Shown here in pieces: positions 12,201-22,702 of a stretch of DNA of 64,000 nucleotides. The stretch comes from Saccharina japonica (lineage: Eukaryota; Sar; Phaeophyceae; Laminariales; Laminariaceae): contig MEHQ01002912.1 of the NCBI GenBank assembly GCA_008828725.1, positions 231,667 through 295,666 of the forward strand. The letters are read 5' to 3'. The position numbers and the translations under genes were made by a program. The notes beneath the pieces are model-generated. The model searched no databases. It saw only the letters and a program-made list of their open reading frames with translations, and was not told the DNA's origin. How positions within the stretch are numbered: the stretch's first letter is position 1; every line of letters starts with the position of its first letter.

Positions 12201-15200
12201 ATCCGCCATGCTTCCTACCCCCCTCCCTCTCCCCTCCCCCCCTTCTTTGAGAGACGCATGTCTGGTAGCTACGTGCACGCCAACGCCTACCTGATGCGGT
12301 TTCCTCGACCTGTGTTGGCGTCTTTGATGCGGGTGATTCGCTTCGTCTCTGGAGCGGTGGTCGCCGTCCTCCTCGTCATGACCTTCCTCGAGGTAATGCG
12401 TGCGCAAGAGGTTTCTGGAAGGGGGGAGGCGGATAGGGGGCAGGAGGGGATGGGGGGGGGGGGGGGGGGGGGGGTGTACTCATGTTGTGCACGGCCGTAG
12501 TCATATGACCATAGACCCTCGCATCCCTACAATGCCGGGACGGAGCGCGTTGGGTTTTCACCAACCAGGCAGACATTGCTTGCACCAAGCGCGAAACGCC
12601 GTGAGGTATTGGGCGAGTCGCATGGAGGGTGAGCTGCATCCTGCTAAGAACCGCCTCTGAGGCGGACTTGCATATGGACGGGGGGTATAGGCATGTGCAA
12701 CAGCTCCACCCACGCCTTTGGGGACAAAGCCAAATTAGCTTTGTGCTATGTTTTGCTGTTCTCAAGGGGGATACCAAACGGTGTAGTGTTCGATGGTCGC
12801 GTTTCGATTTAGGAAATGGCCGCGGGGGTATATACGGAGGTGGGGGAAAAAGCCGTGGTGGACGATCTCTGAATGTAGGGAGCATTGCGAGGTTGCGGCT
12901 GGCTACGTACGCGTTCGTGTTGTGCTGTTTCCCCCGAGTATGCTCCTGCGTTGTCGCACCCGTGGCTCTTGGGGTGTCGGTGCGGGCGACGACGACGCCA
13001 CTGCGAAACGGAAAGCAAAGCAAGGCGCCAAGTGTGCTCATAGCAACGGTGCTTACAGCGTTAAGCTGCGCTACACGCGTGCAGCCTCGTGTGGCCTGGT
13101 GAAGTGAACTGCCGAATAGAATAAAACACATTGATTTTTGTTTCGCGCTATTATAGCGGGACCCCAGGTCAGAACGGTCTCTGCGCAAGAGAACGAACAC
13201 GTCCCTTCCCCCCCCCCAAGCAATGTCTGCCTGGTCGGTGAAACCTCGACGTGCTCCGTCGCGGCCTTGAAGGGATGAGAGGGTCTATGGTCATACGACT
13301 ACGGCCGTGCATGACATGAGTACCCCTCCCCCCTCCCCCCTCCCCAAACCTCCTTCGGCGAAATCGTACGGGTGACTCGGTGTGGCTCGTGTGGCGTTCT
13401 ATTACAAGGACTCCATCCTGCTGCACGTCAAGGTTTGGGATCGGAACCTACTGTGGTATATCGGGGTTTTCAGTGCGATCTACGCGTTCAGCAGGTGAGA
13501 AGCACAGCAGGTTGACGTGCGGAGTGAAGCGCGAAGGCAGGGGGGGGGGGGGGTTCTCATGTCATGCTTAGCCGCAGTCGTGTGACCATAGACCTTCGCA
13601 CCCCTACAATGCCCGGACGGAGCACGTCGGGTTTTCACCGAACGGGCAGACATTGCTTGCACCAAGCGCGAAATGAAACGTGAGGGGAGAGGGGGTGGGG
13701 TGCTTGCTTGGCGTAGCTCTTTAATGTGCCAGTGAGCTGTCTTATCTCTGCTAGTCGGCGGAAAAGTGAAGACGGTGCTTGCTGGGTTTTTCTATCGCCT
13801 GTGACCGTAAGCTCTCTATTTCTGCGAGTCGACGGGACGGTGAGGAAGGGTAAGAGACGCATGCAGCTTTGGCCTTCTTGTTTCCTACCTGGCTCTTCGC
13901 GTCGTGTAGGGTGTAGAACGAGGGAGGGGGGGGGGGGGGGGGGGGTACTGCAGGCGTTCGCTAAGGGCGGTATAACCCGGGCAGTCCTTATTAACCCTCA
14001 AAGTACTGAAAAACAGTGTACCACACTATTTCCGAGTAGTATGTACCAAACGTGTTGTCGTAGTTCTTAAGGGGCGAATAGGTCATAGCGGCCGGCTGGT
14101 TGCTTGACCTTGTTCGTTCCGCCAGCATGGGGCTGTTTTCGTAGCAACCCCCTCAAAATTTGGTGTTTTCACGCGTTGCCTTACATTTGGTGCGCCCCCC
14201 CTCCCCCCGCGCGCGCGCATTCCGTTCCTTTCCACCCTCTTCTACTTCCTTTCCACCGTTCTCTTGTCCGCTCGGTAAAAAATGAAGGAGTGTTTCTCCC
14301 CAGGCGTCGGAGGCGTCGGCCCTTCAAGGGGAGTCTGTCGAAGAGGTTATGCTCAAGGTGAGGAAGGTGTCGCGCTCGCTATTTCTTGGCTGTACGCATG
14401 CACAGGGGGGGGGGGGGGTGTACTCATGTCGTGCACGGCCGTAGTCATATGACCATAGACCCTCGCATCCCTACAATGCCGGGACGGGGCACGTTGGGTT
14501 TTCACCAACCAGGCAAGCACAGGGGAGGATGTGGGGGTGTCGTCCACACGATAGTTGTTAGTGTTTTCGCGTTTGGTCTGGTTTCGGTTTGACGCGGTCG
14601 TTGTTGTGGTAAGTGTGTTGAGTATTTCGCGCTGCCTCCAAACCGGAGGGGCTTGACGCTTGTAGCGATGCGCTCCACTCATGACAGCCTGTGCGGTAAA
14701 CGGTGTGGGGTGTCTAGCGGGGGGCGGGGGCTGCGGACGGAGCAGACTGGTCTAGCCACTGCAGTAGCAGCGTCTACGAGAACGTGGGTCTCTTCGGGTA
14801 AAGGGGTTTGTTGTCTCCGACAACGTGTTGGTCTTGCTGTGGTGCGATACCTTCTTCTCTGATTATTGTACGTATTTATTCCTCTATGTCGTCTCAAGAA
14901 TGAGTGTCCCCCGAGCGCTGTTGCCACGCCCCCTGCCCCTAATGTGTTTTGGTGCTGCCAGAACGTGGGATTGAATTATGCTGCGTAATTTCCTTGACTT
15001 CGTTCTAGAACAAGTGACACGTTTCCTCCCGGTTGAATGTGTGATTTCTGAGTTTTTTTTTTTTTTTTTTTGTTGTTTTCCGGCTCTTTTTGTTGAACCA
15101 GTGCTCTCCCTCACTTCCCTCCCGTGCATTTGTTAGGCAATTTGCTGTGTACCTCGATGAGTGAAAAAACAGTGACCGCCGTCGTGTCTCCATTCTTGCG

Positions 15201-18200
15201 CACCATGCGTTACTTTCGTGTATCTTGTTTTCTATTAATCTTAATCTTGTAGTGATTTTTTTTTCAAGTCCGATCCGCCTCGCTCATTGTTACCCTTTTG
15301 TCCCCCCCCCCCCTCCCCCGCTACAGGAGAATAGATGAGTGGCCACAGGCGGCGAAACAGGAAGGGGGATAATATTAGCAAAAACGTTTTTGTGATATAT
15401 GTGGAAACAACGTAATAGAGCGCCCAAATGTTGGAGGTGTCTCTATTAGGAGTAGGAACGGTGCTCCTTCTCGAAAGGGATGCGTGGTCAATGGTCAATA
15501 ACTAGGCAAGCAACAAATGAGTACGCCCCCTCCCCCCCTGTCTTGCTCTCTTCTCCAGTGGCCTCCCACACTCACTACATGCCGGAGCACTGGGTGGGCA
15601 AGGCCCACACTGTCGGGGTTCGAAAGGAGCTGCTGACGATGTTCCACTACAAGGCGCAGCTTTTCGTCGAGGTACGAGTATGATGCACCCTGTCGCAGGC
15701 AGCAGCGACCGTTTATGAGCAGCTCTTGTTTTTTTTTTGTTACCGCTAACGAACCCTTTTTCCCGGGTGTTGATTAGTGCTGATTGTAAGTTTCGACGCG
15801 GACTGCTCGTACCGATAGAGGTACGTATAATTTTATGGGGGGGGAAGCATTTTGGACCGGCGCGCGCGGCTCCTAAACTGAGCAACTACTACCCAATATC
15901 GCTGCCTCTACAGCGCCTCTGCAGTGCGGTAGGACGGGTCGCTTGGTACCCCAGGCGTGTACGGACTGAGCACAGTGCATGCGTGGACCATACTTCTATT
16001 GTGCGGTTGGCGTTTCTGACTAACGGGGCTACTTAAGGGAGGAACTACCCAATCTCGTGGCCTTTGCAGTGCTGTAGGAAGGGTCGTTTTGCACCCCAGG
16101 CGTGTCTACCTGAGCACAGCGCATACGTGGGCCATGCTTGTATGGTGCGGTAGGCGTTTCTGACTGGCGGGGCTGCTTAAGGGCGGAACTACCCAATCTT
16201 GTCGCCTCCTCGTACATTGCGGTAGGAGGGGTCGTTTGTACCCCAGACGTGTCTGCCTGAGCACAGCGCATACGTGGGCCATGCTTGTATGGTGCGGTAG
16301 GCGTTTCTTCATGAAGCGGCGCTTTAACTGATTAACTACCCAATATTGTCGGAACCCCATCAATATGTTAATACGTTGTTCGTTATACCCTTAGTGTTAA
16401 TTCATTGGGCTACCAATATTCTTGATGTACTGTTCATCGGTTTCTGGGTGAGGCAGAGTGAGCCCTTCAAGCGAGAATCATCATTGAATTAGGAGCTACC
16501 CTTAGAAGGCAAATAGCACGCGCGTTTCATGACCCCGGGCATGTAACCCAACTTGTTTTTCTTCGGGGAGTTCTCATAGGCGTTCCCGAGGAGGCGTTCT
16601 CATTGCGTGCTGCCGAGGAGAGTGTACTTTAGTTGGGGCAGCGAACCCCCGCGCTTCGCGCTTGTGGCATGCAGTGTCTGCCTGGTTGGTGGAAACCCAT
16701 CCGTTCCGGCATTGTAGGAATGCGAGGGTCTATGGTCGTACGACTGCGCCCATGTACGGCATTGAGTGCACCCCTCGACTATGTTGTTCGTGACTACTGC
16801 TGCACGGCGACGGTCTGCACGCCGTTTTGGCCTTGTTGGGTGTACGTAGCTGTAACAGGTTGCATTATTTGGATAGAATAGGTGCGGCAGACCTGAGCCT
16901 ACTTTACTGTATATACAATCGTGTGAATGGTACGTAGTGCAGTAAAGTTATATATCGTGGCACGAGCGGCGTGCGTTGCCCACGTTGGTTGTTTGGTCAG
17001 TTGGTCAGTTGGTTGCTCGGTTGCTTGGTTGCTTGGTTGGGCCGAGTGCGATGCCATTGTTTGTTTGCGTTGAAACAGTGGTTCCTTATGTTGTGAATGA
17101 TGTCCCGGTTGTTTTATATGGAATTGAATGCTATGCTCGTAGGGGACGCCCAACCACTGTCCACGCCAGCTCGACGCGCGGTGTTGGCAACTACAGTGCA
17201 GATGGTGGGATGCCCTCGGTTTTGTACATTTTTCCATGTGTTCGTGCTGGTCCGGAAACGGACAAGCTTTTGCCCGCCGAGGGGCGATCGCGTCCTGCCT
17301 TGCGCAGATACCCGCCACACCATGCCTGCTTCCAGGCACGTATCTGCTCGACCCTTGCTGACTCTAGTCGAGGTCCTGCCTTCGCACACAACGTTGTGTG
17401 ACGTATACAGGAATGGTCGACCTCTAACTGGGTGTATTCGCCTGTGGTCGAACTTCCTTTGACATGGCTTCCCACCTCCCCACTCCCCCTCCACCCCCCC
17501 CCCCCCCCCTGCCCCCTCCCTTCCTTTCCTCTCCCCGCGTACCCTGGCTTGGCTTGGCTTTCTTCCTTCTGCTTGCAGGAGCTGTTGTCTGTCCTGTTTG
17601 CGCCCATCATCCTATGTTTTTCCATGCCCAGCTGCGCCCAGGAAATTGTCGACTTCGTCACGGACCACACTGTAGACGTGGAGGGAGTCGGCTCCGTTTG
17701 CAGCTACAGTCTCTTTGACTTCGGCAGGTCAGTCAGCGCGATCAGCTTTTTGTTTTTTGTTTCATATCATGGCCGCCGTGTGCTCGTACAGGCTCTCGAT
17801 TTCGGCGGCCATAAGAGGCTGTGCTGTGTCATCAGCGACAGCTTACTTTTTTTTTTTTTTTTTTCTTGTGCTGGGGAAGCGGGAGGCGTGTGGGGAGGGG
17901 GGGAGGGGAGGGGGGTGCCGCTTGTTTTTCTTGGCGTGTTTTGGTGGCGCTGTCAACGGCTTAAACAATGGGTGGAGTATGTACCCTGGAAGCGATGGGG
18001 TTTATCATGTCCGGCCTAGAAGACAATATAGAGTGAATGTTGTCGGCTAGTTTGTGGGACGTGGAGCGCACTGGCAGGGTTTAGGGAATGAGGCGGGGTT
18101 AGGGTAATGAGGAGGAAGAGTCGGAGGCGGTGGTGGAACGGGGGCTTCTTTGTGGCGGCGCCAACACGCCGGTTGCGGGAGGGGAGGCGCACCTGACGTG

Positions 18201-21200
18201 TACATCGTTTTTTCTTCTGTACGGCTGTGTTCGATATTGCAAAGGCCCCCAATACTGTTTTCGACGGCTACTTGCGAGAGCGGAACGCATGGATAACCAC
18301 AGCGGAGACTTGCTCCATGCTCTGGCCCATACCGTCGATGATAGCGTAGTGTCGCAAACACGAACCGTGCCATGTCTGTTGACGTCGCGTGCTCTCAGAA
18401 CTGTGGTCCGTGACGAAGTCGACAATTTCCTGGGCGCAGCTGGGCATGGAAAAACATAGGATGATGGGCGCAAACAGGACAGACAACAGCTCCTGCAAGC
18501 AGAAGGAAGAAAGCCAAGCCAAGCCAGGGTACGCGGGGAGAGGAAAGGAAGGGAGGGGGCAGGGGGGGGGGGGGGTGGAGGGGGGGGGGGGGGGGGGGGG
18601 GGGGGGCTGTTGTGCAAACAAACAGGCCCGTTGCGGTTGTTTGGTCGCAGGCGTCGGCTTTGTCAACCAACCATCCCGCTTCCGTGTCAGTTCTCCTAGT
18701 ATGCCGCAACTGCGTTCGTTTTTGTTTTGCTCCTTTGAGACAAGAGCTTGTCCGCTTACTCGGCCCACGCACCATCTTGGGCCCCTCTTCTGCAATCAAC
18801 TACTGCGTTGACTACAGTATCTATCAGTAGTGTTATCGAGAGGGTCTTATTTGGCTTGGCCCCCCTGGTCGATCACGCCCCCAACCCCTCCCACCGATCG
18901 TGTCGGCCGCCGGTGTTGCTGCTCGCTGTGTGTGCCAACGCGTGCAGGTACGGGGATGAAGACTACGCGGCGCCGTTGCCGCCGACTGCGGTGGCGGAGG
19001 CCGGGCGGGAGGAAAATGGACGTCGCAAGCCGGACACGACGGAACAGGGCAAGATGGAGAAGTCTTTCCTCAACTTCAGGTGTGCACCCGCTCGTTTGTG
19101 GCTATTTTTTCTACCAAGGCATCTTGTTAAATGCTTTGTGTGTGTTTGTGTATGTGTGTATGTGTGTGTATGTGTGTGTTTTGTTTTTGGGTCAGGCGGC
19201 AGGACGCCCCGCCGCGCGAGTCAACGCTAGGCAGGCTGTCAAGACACAAGACACACCCACCTCCAGGGGCTGCTTCCTAGAAGCACGGCTGGAGCAGCCG
19301 CCCCCGTCTTCCACAAGCGCCGCCTGCACTGATATACTATTTTGCTTGTTGTGTAAGCGTTTGTTCTTCTGTGTCTCTTGGTTTTAAACTCCTGCTTCTT
19401 AAAAATGTTGTTGTTTTCCGCCCTCTTGTTATATATTAAACCCATGCTTGTTAAAATAATCGTTTGCTTTTTGTGCTTCCTGTTTTGTTCGCGCTGATCC
19501 TGCTGGTGCCGCTTGCTCCCAGGACTCACTACCCCGACTGGCAACCGGGGGCGGCGGGCCAAGAAATGATCGACCGCCTCGCCGGGTTCCAGCTGCAGTG
19601 CCTGCGCAAGGACGCCGAGATTGTGGCCGCAAGCACGGCCGCGGCGGTGGCGGTGGCGGCATCGGCGGGACAGGGAGGCTCGCACTGGGGTCAGAGCACC
19701 GGTAAGTTAGCCCCTTAACCCCTCAAGAACTGGTCCCACGGATTTGGGTACAAACCACTTGGAATTAATGTGGGATTTGTTTTTCAGTTCTGAATGGGTT
19801 AATAACCCCATCCGCGTATTTGGGGCAAAACTGCTTGGACTTAAGGGTAGGGTCATATTGTCGCATTTTGAGCAGCGGTAAACATAATAATAAACAGCGC
19901 GCCAACTCCACACCCTGTACGTACGCTCGGCGGGAACCGAGCAGGCGTGTTGCGCGACCCGTCGTGGTCTCGTTCTCATGCCCCCCGCGCTCTTTGGTTC
20001 ATACGACTACGACCATGCATGACACGAGTACCCCCCCCCCCCCCCCCCCGACCCCCCCCCCCCCCCCNNNNNNNNNNNNNNNNNNNNNNNNNNNNNNNNN
20101 NNNNNNNAGCTACCGCACCGCACCGCACCGCACCGCACCACACCGCACCGCACCATATCGCATCGCATCGCACCGTATCGTATCGCATCGCATCGCATCA
20201 CACCGCCCTCTCAAAAGGCATATGGTACCATATTTGTCGCCCCGACCTAACCTCCGACCCGGCGACCAGAGACCGTCTGGACAACCATCCAACGGGATCA
20301 TCCGACCGACTGCCTCGAAAATGGATCAACCGAACGAGTGGATCCCATATGGTAGATCCATGGATGAACATGGCACATGGCACGCGAAGAAGAGAAGCTC
20401 GCCCGAGTTAACCCCATTACTAACGCACTATACAGAAGCAAACATCTTACCACTCTTGTCCCTGAATACAAAGATCGTTTGCGCACTACCAAATAATAAA
20501 AACCTTCCTTATATTTAGGGACATATTATTAATAGTAGTAAAAAATCAAGTAACTTGTCCCCCATACGTACGGGAGTGCGGCTCAAAACAGGGTTAACAA
20601 GGAAAAACAAGGCGAACGCAGGTGCTCCCAGCCGGCGGACATGCGTGTGCTCTTGTCTAACACCCGCTGGCATCACCACCACCACCACCACCACCACCAT
20701 CACCATCGTCAGATCGGAAAGGGTCGCAGACACGGTGAGGAAATGATGAGGGGGGGAAGGGGGGGGGGGGTACTTCATTTTTATGCATGGCCGTAGTCGC
20801 ATGGCCGTTGACCACGCATCACTTTCGAGACGGAGCACCGTTCCTACTCCAAATCGAGGCCCCTCCAACAGTTGGGCGCTCATTACGTTGTGTTCTTATA
20901 CTACTTGCACACTTTTCGCTAAGCTTGTCTTCTTCCTGTTTCGCCGCCTGTGGCCACCATCTCTATCCTAGGATAGCGATCGTTTTCTCGCTACTCTCTA
21001 GCGCACCAACCTTCTCCATTCGTCTATTTTCCGCATACCCTCCCCTAACTCGTCCCGTTCCTCCTTGTAGATTTCACATTCTCCCACTATTTAAGTTCTA
21101 CTCTCTCTTGCTTTGCCACAAGGGCGCATCTGTGCATCTAGCTCCTCCTCCCGGGTACTGAAATACCTCTTTCTTCTGCGAGAGGGTGGAGGAGGGGGGG

Positions 21201-22702
21201 TGTACTCATGGCTGTAGTCGTATGGCCATATCGGGAGGGTGGGCGAGGGGGAAGAGGACGGGGGGGGTGTAACCGTTCTCGGTTTGGGGCGTTTTGACAC
21301 TGTTGACCGATGCCTGTGCATGTGCGTGGGGTGACTCATGAGGTGGCGCACGCTATCGTTTTGTTGTTGTTGTTGCTGTTGTGTTCACCCTCGCGTAACT
21401 GTGACTCCTCATTCGCACATTTTTTTTTTGTTTTTCCTTTCCGCGGGTGCTTTCATTGGCTGCGCTTCACAGCAAGGCTTACTGTAGTTTCGCATGCCGA
21501 TGCTTATTGGCCGGGAAGACTGCGCCTTTGCACCCTCCCCCCCCCCATCGGTTTATTTGTGCTTCCTTGGCTAACATCTGCAAAACTCCACAACCCTCCG
21601 CTCTGGCCTTGTTTCGTACCCCCTGACAACAGGAGTGGGAACGCCTTCGATGTTCGGTCGCGCGACCCAAGGCGCTCCAGCCGCATCGGGCCCTGTGGGG
21701 CAGGGTCAGGAGAATAATTTCTACTGGCTCGAGAGGGTGGGTGGCAGATCATTCCCTTGTCGTCGCCCTTGCTCGGTCTCCGCCTGGTATCACAGGAAGA
21801 TCTTTCGAGCTGGATGACCGTTACTGTCGCATTTTCGGGTTTCTTGTTTCCCCCCCTCGTCGCGTGATGGGGGTGCGCCGATCGCCACTGACTATACGGG
21901 CTGTACGAGGTAGTACCTTACAGTCGGCGCCCTTCTGTAGGCTGCCAGGTATGTCGCGCGTTGCGCCACGCCGTGCTCTCTTCGAGCTGTTCCGTTGTCT
22001 ATACGTTCGCTTTCCGTATTTTTGCCGGGATAGCGTAACCCCGCCATTTTCTGTGTTTTGGCCTGTGTGTTGGTGCTCATGCTTGGATTTGTTTGTTTTC
22101 AGCGAGCTCAAGAGTTGTGTTTGTGCCCAGCTATCATGGCACCGGATACATAGGCCGTTTATTTCTTGTCTCTTTATCCAGGCGCTTGTTTTTGCGGCGT
22201 GGGATGATCCACCCAAAACCAACCAACCAATCAACCAACACACGAACGGCCCGGTCTTCCCTCGCCCCGACAGTTCTACGCGGCCCATCGGAGCAGCGCG
22301 GGCCTCTCCTCCGCATCTGGGGATGCAGGCCCCCGAGCATCCGCCGCCTCGGCAGGCTTGAGCCACGGCGGCGGCGGCGGCTTCGGATCAAATTTCAGAT
22401 TGAGGCACGACAGGGGTGGGGGCGGGGGCGCGGCGGGCGGGGGCGCTCCCTCCCACGGACACGGACGCTCGAGTATCGGTTCGGCAGTAATGCACAGGGG
22501 TGACGGTGCCGCGCGTGGTAGCGTTGGCGGCGGCGGGGCTGGGCTAAGGGGTGGAGGGACAGAAGGGGGCAGAGAAGGTGCAGGACACGACGAAGAAGAC
22601 GGAGAAGGGTTCGCTATGGAGATGACCTCTCAGCAACAGCAGCAGCAACATCAACAGCAACAGCAACAACAGCAGCAGCAACGGCCGGATGGGTTGCCAT
22701 GA
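6203..22702 (+). CDS. ATG9: Autophagy protein 9 (ATG9), 16 exons
   Basis: ATG9 is the multispanning scramblase of autophagosome formation; it travels in Golgi-derived vesicles and works with ATG2. Exons joined by eye: 6203-6349, 7116-7258, 7851-7998, 8529-8617, 9490-9682, 10414-10569, 11663-11725, 12252-12392, 13409-13494, 14288-14357, 15559-15671, 17579-17727, 18948-19079, 19523-19701, 21633-21736, 22274-22702. Landmarks in order are NLDTFFTNMYKYY (exon 1), RIMRKENYLIAMLNKGIL and LPLPFL (5), REWSPLARWTFREFNE (7), LLWYIGVFSAIYAFSR (9), THYMPEHWVGKAHT (11), EIVDFVTDHTVDVEGVG (12) and NNFYWLER (15). Hydrophobic segments lie in exons 1-3, 6, 8, 9 and 12, as expected for four membrane spans plus re-entrant helices. 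The tail is Gly-rich and ends in a polyglutamine tract. Phases agree at every junction except exon 10 to 11, which is one base short. The usual LPHxF segment before exon 8 is missing. The start is uncertain: the frame is open upstream to 5864, and 6233 could be an acceptor fed by an unseen 5' exon. About 780 residues, slightly short for the family. Confidence 0.93.
6524..6646 (-). repeat. G-tract dispersed repeat, ATG9 intron 1
   Basis: Reverse orientation: GCAAGCAATGTCTTGTCTGG, CATGCTCCGTCCCGGCGGTG, GACTACGGCCGTCCATGACA and TGGGTACACCCCCC. Similar minus-strand copies lie at 16666-16775, with fragments at 10188-10229 and 19985-20067. Confidence 0.75.
8641..8770. repeat. Two tandem 72-bp units, ATG9 intron 4
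   Basis: GGTGGAAAAGGTTGCAACAC and AAAGGCGACCAATTTCGATA recur at an offset of 72 bp with a few substitutions. Confidence 0.8.
9229..9480. repeat. Short tandem repeats just before ATG9 exon 5
   Basis: Two 56-bp units (GATGCTCAACCCACCCACCT, TCGATGTAT, CCTTCCTTCC) are followed by CCTTCC/CCAC-rich satellite. This runs into the pyrimidine tract and CAG acceptor at 9489. Confidence 0.7.
12455..12690 (+). repeat. G-tract dispersed repeat, longest copy, in ATG9 intron 8
   Basis: It starts with a run of more than 20 G, then TGTACTCATG, GCACGGCCGTAGTCATATGA, CCCTCGCATCCCTACAATGC, CGGGACGGAGCGCG, GGGTTTTCACCAACCAGGCA and GACATTGCTTGCACCAAGCG, and continues to GCGGACTTGCATATGGA. The copy at 60716-60930 shares this whole length, so the full unit is about 220 bp. 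No coding capacity is seen. It may be a SINE or MITE relic. Confidence 0.8.
13216..13680. repeat. Pair of G-tract repeats in opposite orientation flanking ATG9 exon 9
   Basis: A minus copy (13216-13350) and a plus copy (13541-13680) flank exon 9 (13409-13494). Transcribed together they could pair and loop out the exon. Both carry the CTCGCATCCCTACAATG-type core and the G/C tract. Confidence 0.7.
14404..14520 (+). repeat. G-tract dispersed repeat, ATG9 intron 10
   Basis: A G run, TGTACTCATGTCGTGCACGG and CCGTAGTCATATGACCATAG, then the CGGGACGGGGCACGTTGGGT core, ending at CCAGGCAAGCAC. It is truncated relative to 12455-12690. Confidence 0.75.
15331..15530 (-). repeat. Second-subfamily G-tract repeat next to ATG9 exon 11
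   Basis: The reverse complement of the 20750-20975 body, ending in GAGTACGCCCC just before the C/T tract of the exon 11 acceptor. An alternative acceptor (exon start 15522) would lie inside it. Confidence 0.65.
15885..16330. repeat. Three tandem units of about 145 bp, ATG9 intron 11
   Basis: Units start near 15885, 16041 and 16185, each with AACTACCCAATNT, GGGTCG, ACCCCAGGCGTGT, GAGCACAGCGCATACGTGGG and GGTAGGCGTTTCT. Units two and three are nearly identical over their second half. The array ends with a partial AACTACCCAATATTG at 16334. Confidence 0.8.
16666..16775 (-). repeat. G-tract dispersed repeat, ATG9 intron 11
   Basis: Reverse copy with GCAGTGTCTGCCTGGTTGGT, CCGTTCCGGCATTGTAGGAA and GCGAGGGTCTATGGTCGTAC, ending near TGAGTGCACCCC. 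The G tract is reduced. Confidence 0.65.
18402..18590 (-). repeat. Inverted partial copy of ATG9 exon 12 and its acceptor
   Basis: The minus strand here is nearly identical to 17484-17669 on the plus strand: the C/T-rich end of intron 11, the CAG acceptor and the first 91 nt of exon 12 (ELLSVLFAPIILCFSMPSCA and following residues). The copy stops abruptly at GACCACA, inside the exon, and lies in intron 12. It cannot be used as an exon in the sense transcript because it is antisense. The pair could fold into a stem of about 185 bp around a 730-nt loop holding the exon 12 donor. Confidence 0.85.
20068..20107. other. Assembly gap (40 N)
   Basis: The gap sits between a long C run belonging to a G-tract repeat and an (ACCGC)n/(ATCGC)n pentamer satellite (20108-20205). 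The sequence on either side may not be contiguous. It falls within ATG9 intron 14. Confidence 0.95.
20108..20205. repeat. Pentamer satellite (ACCGC/ATCGC)n
   Basis: About 20 imperfect five-base units directly after the N gap. Microsatellite; no other signal. Confidence 0.85.
20750..20975 (+). repeat. Second subfamily of the G-tract repeat
   Basis: It has the same head (G run, TACTTCAT, GCATGGCCGTAGTCGCATGG) but a different body: TTGACCACGCATCACTTTCG, GACGGAGCACCGTTCCTACT, CAACAGTTGGGCGCTCATTA, ending in TTTCGCCGCCTGTGGCCAC. An inverted copy of this body occupies 15331-15530 in ATG9 intron 11. A degraded head is visible at 7290-7380. Confidence 0.7.

Noticed and set aside
17464..18795. Polyproline frames on both strands
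   Set aside because: Produced by C and G runs in the inverted repeat around ATG9 exon 12.
20007..20201. Cys/Gly/Arg repeat peptides near the gap
   Set aside because: They cross the N gap and read the pentamer satellite.
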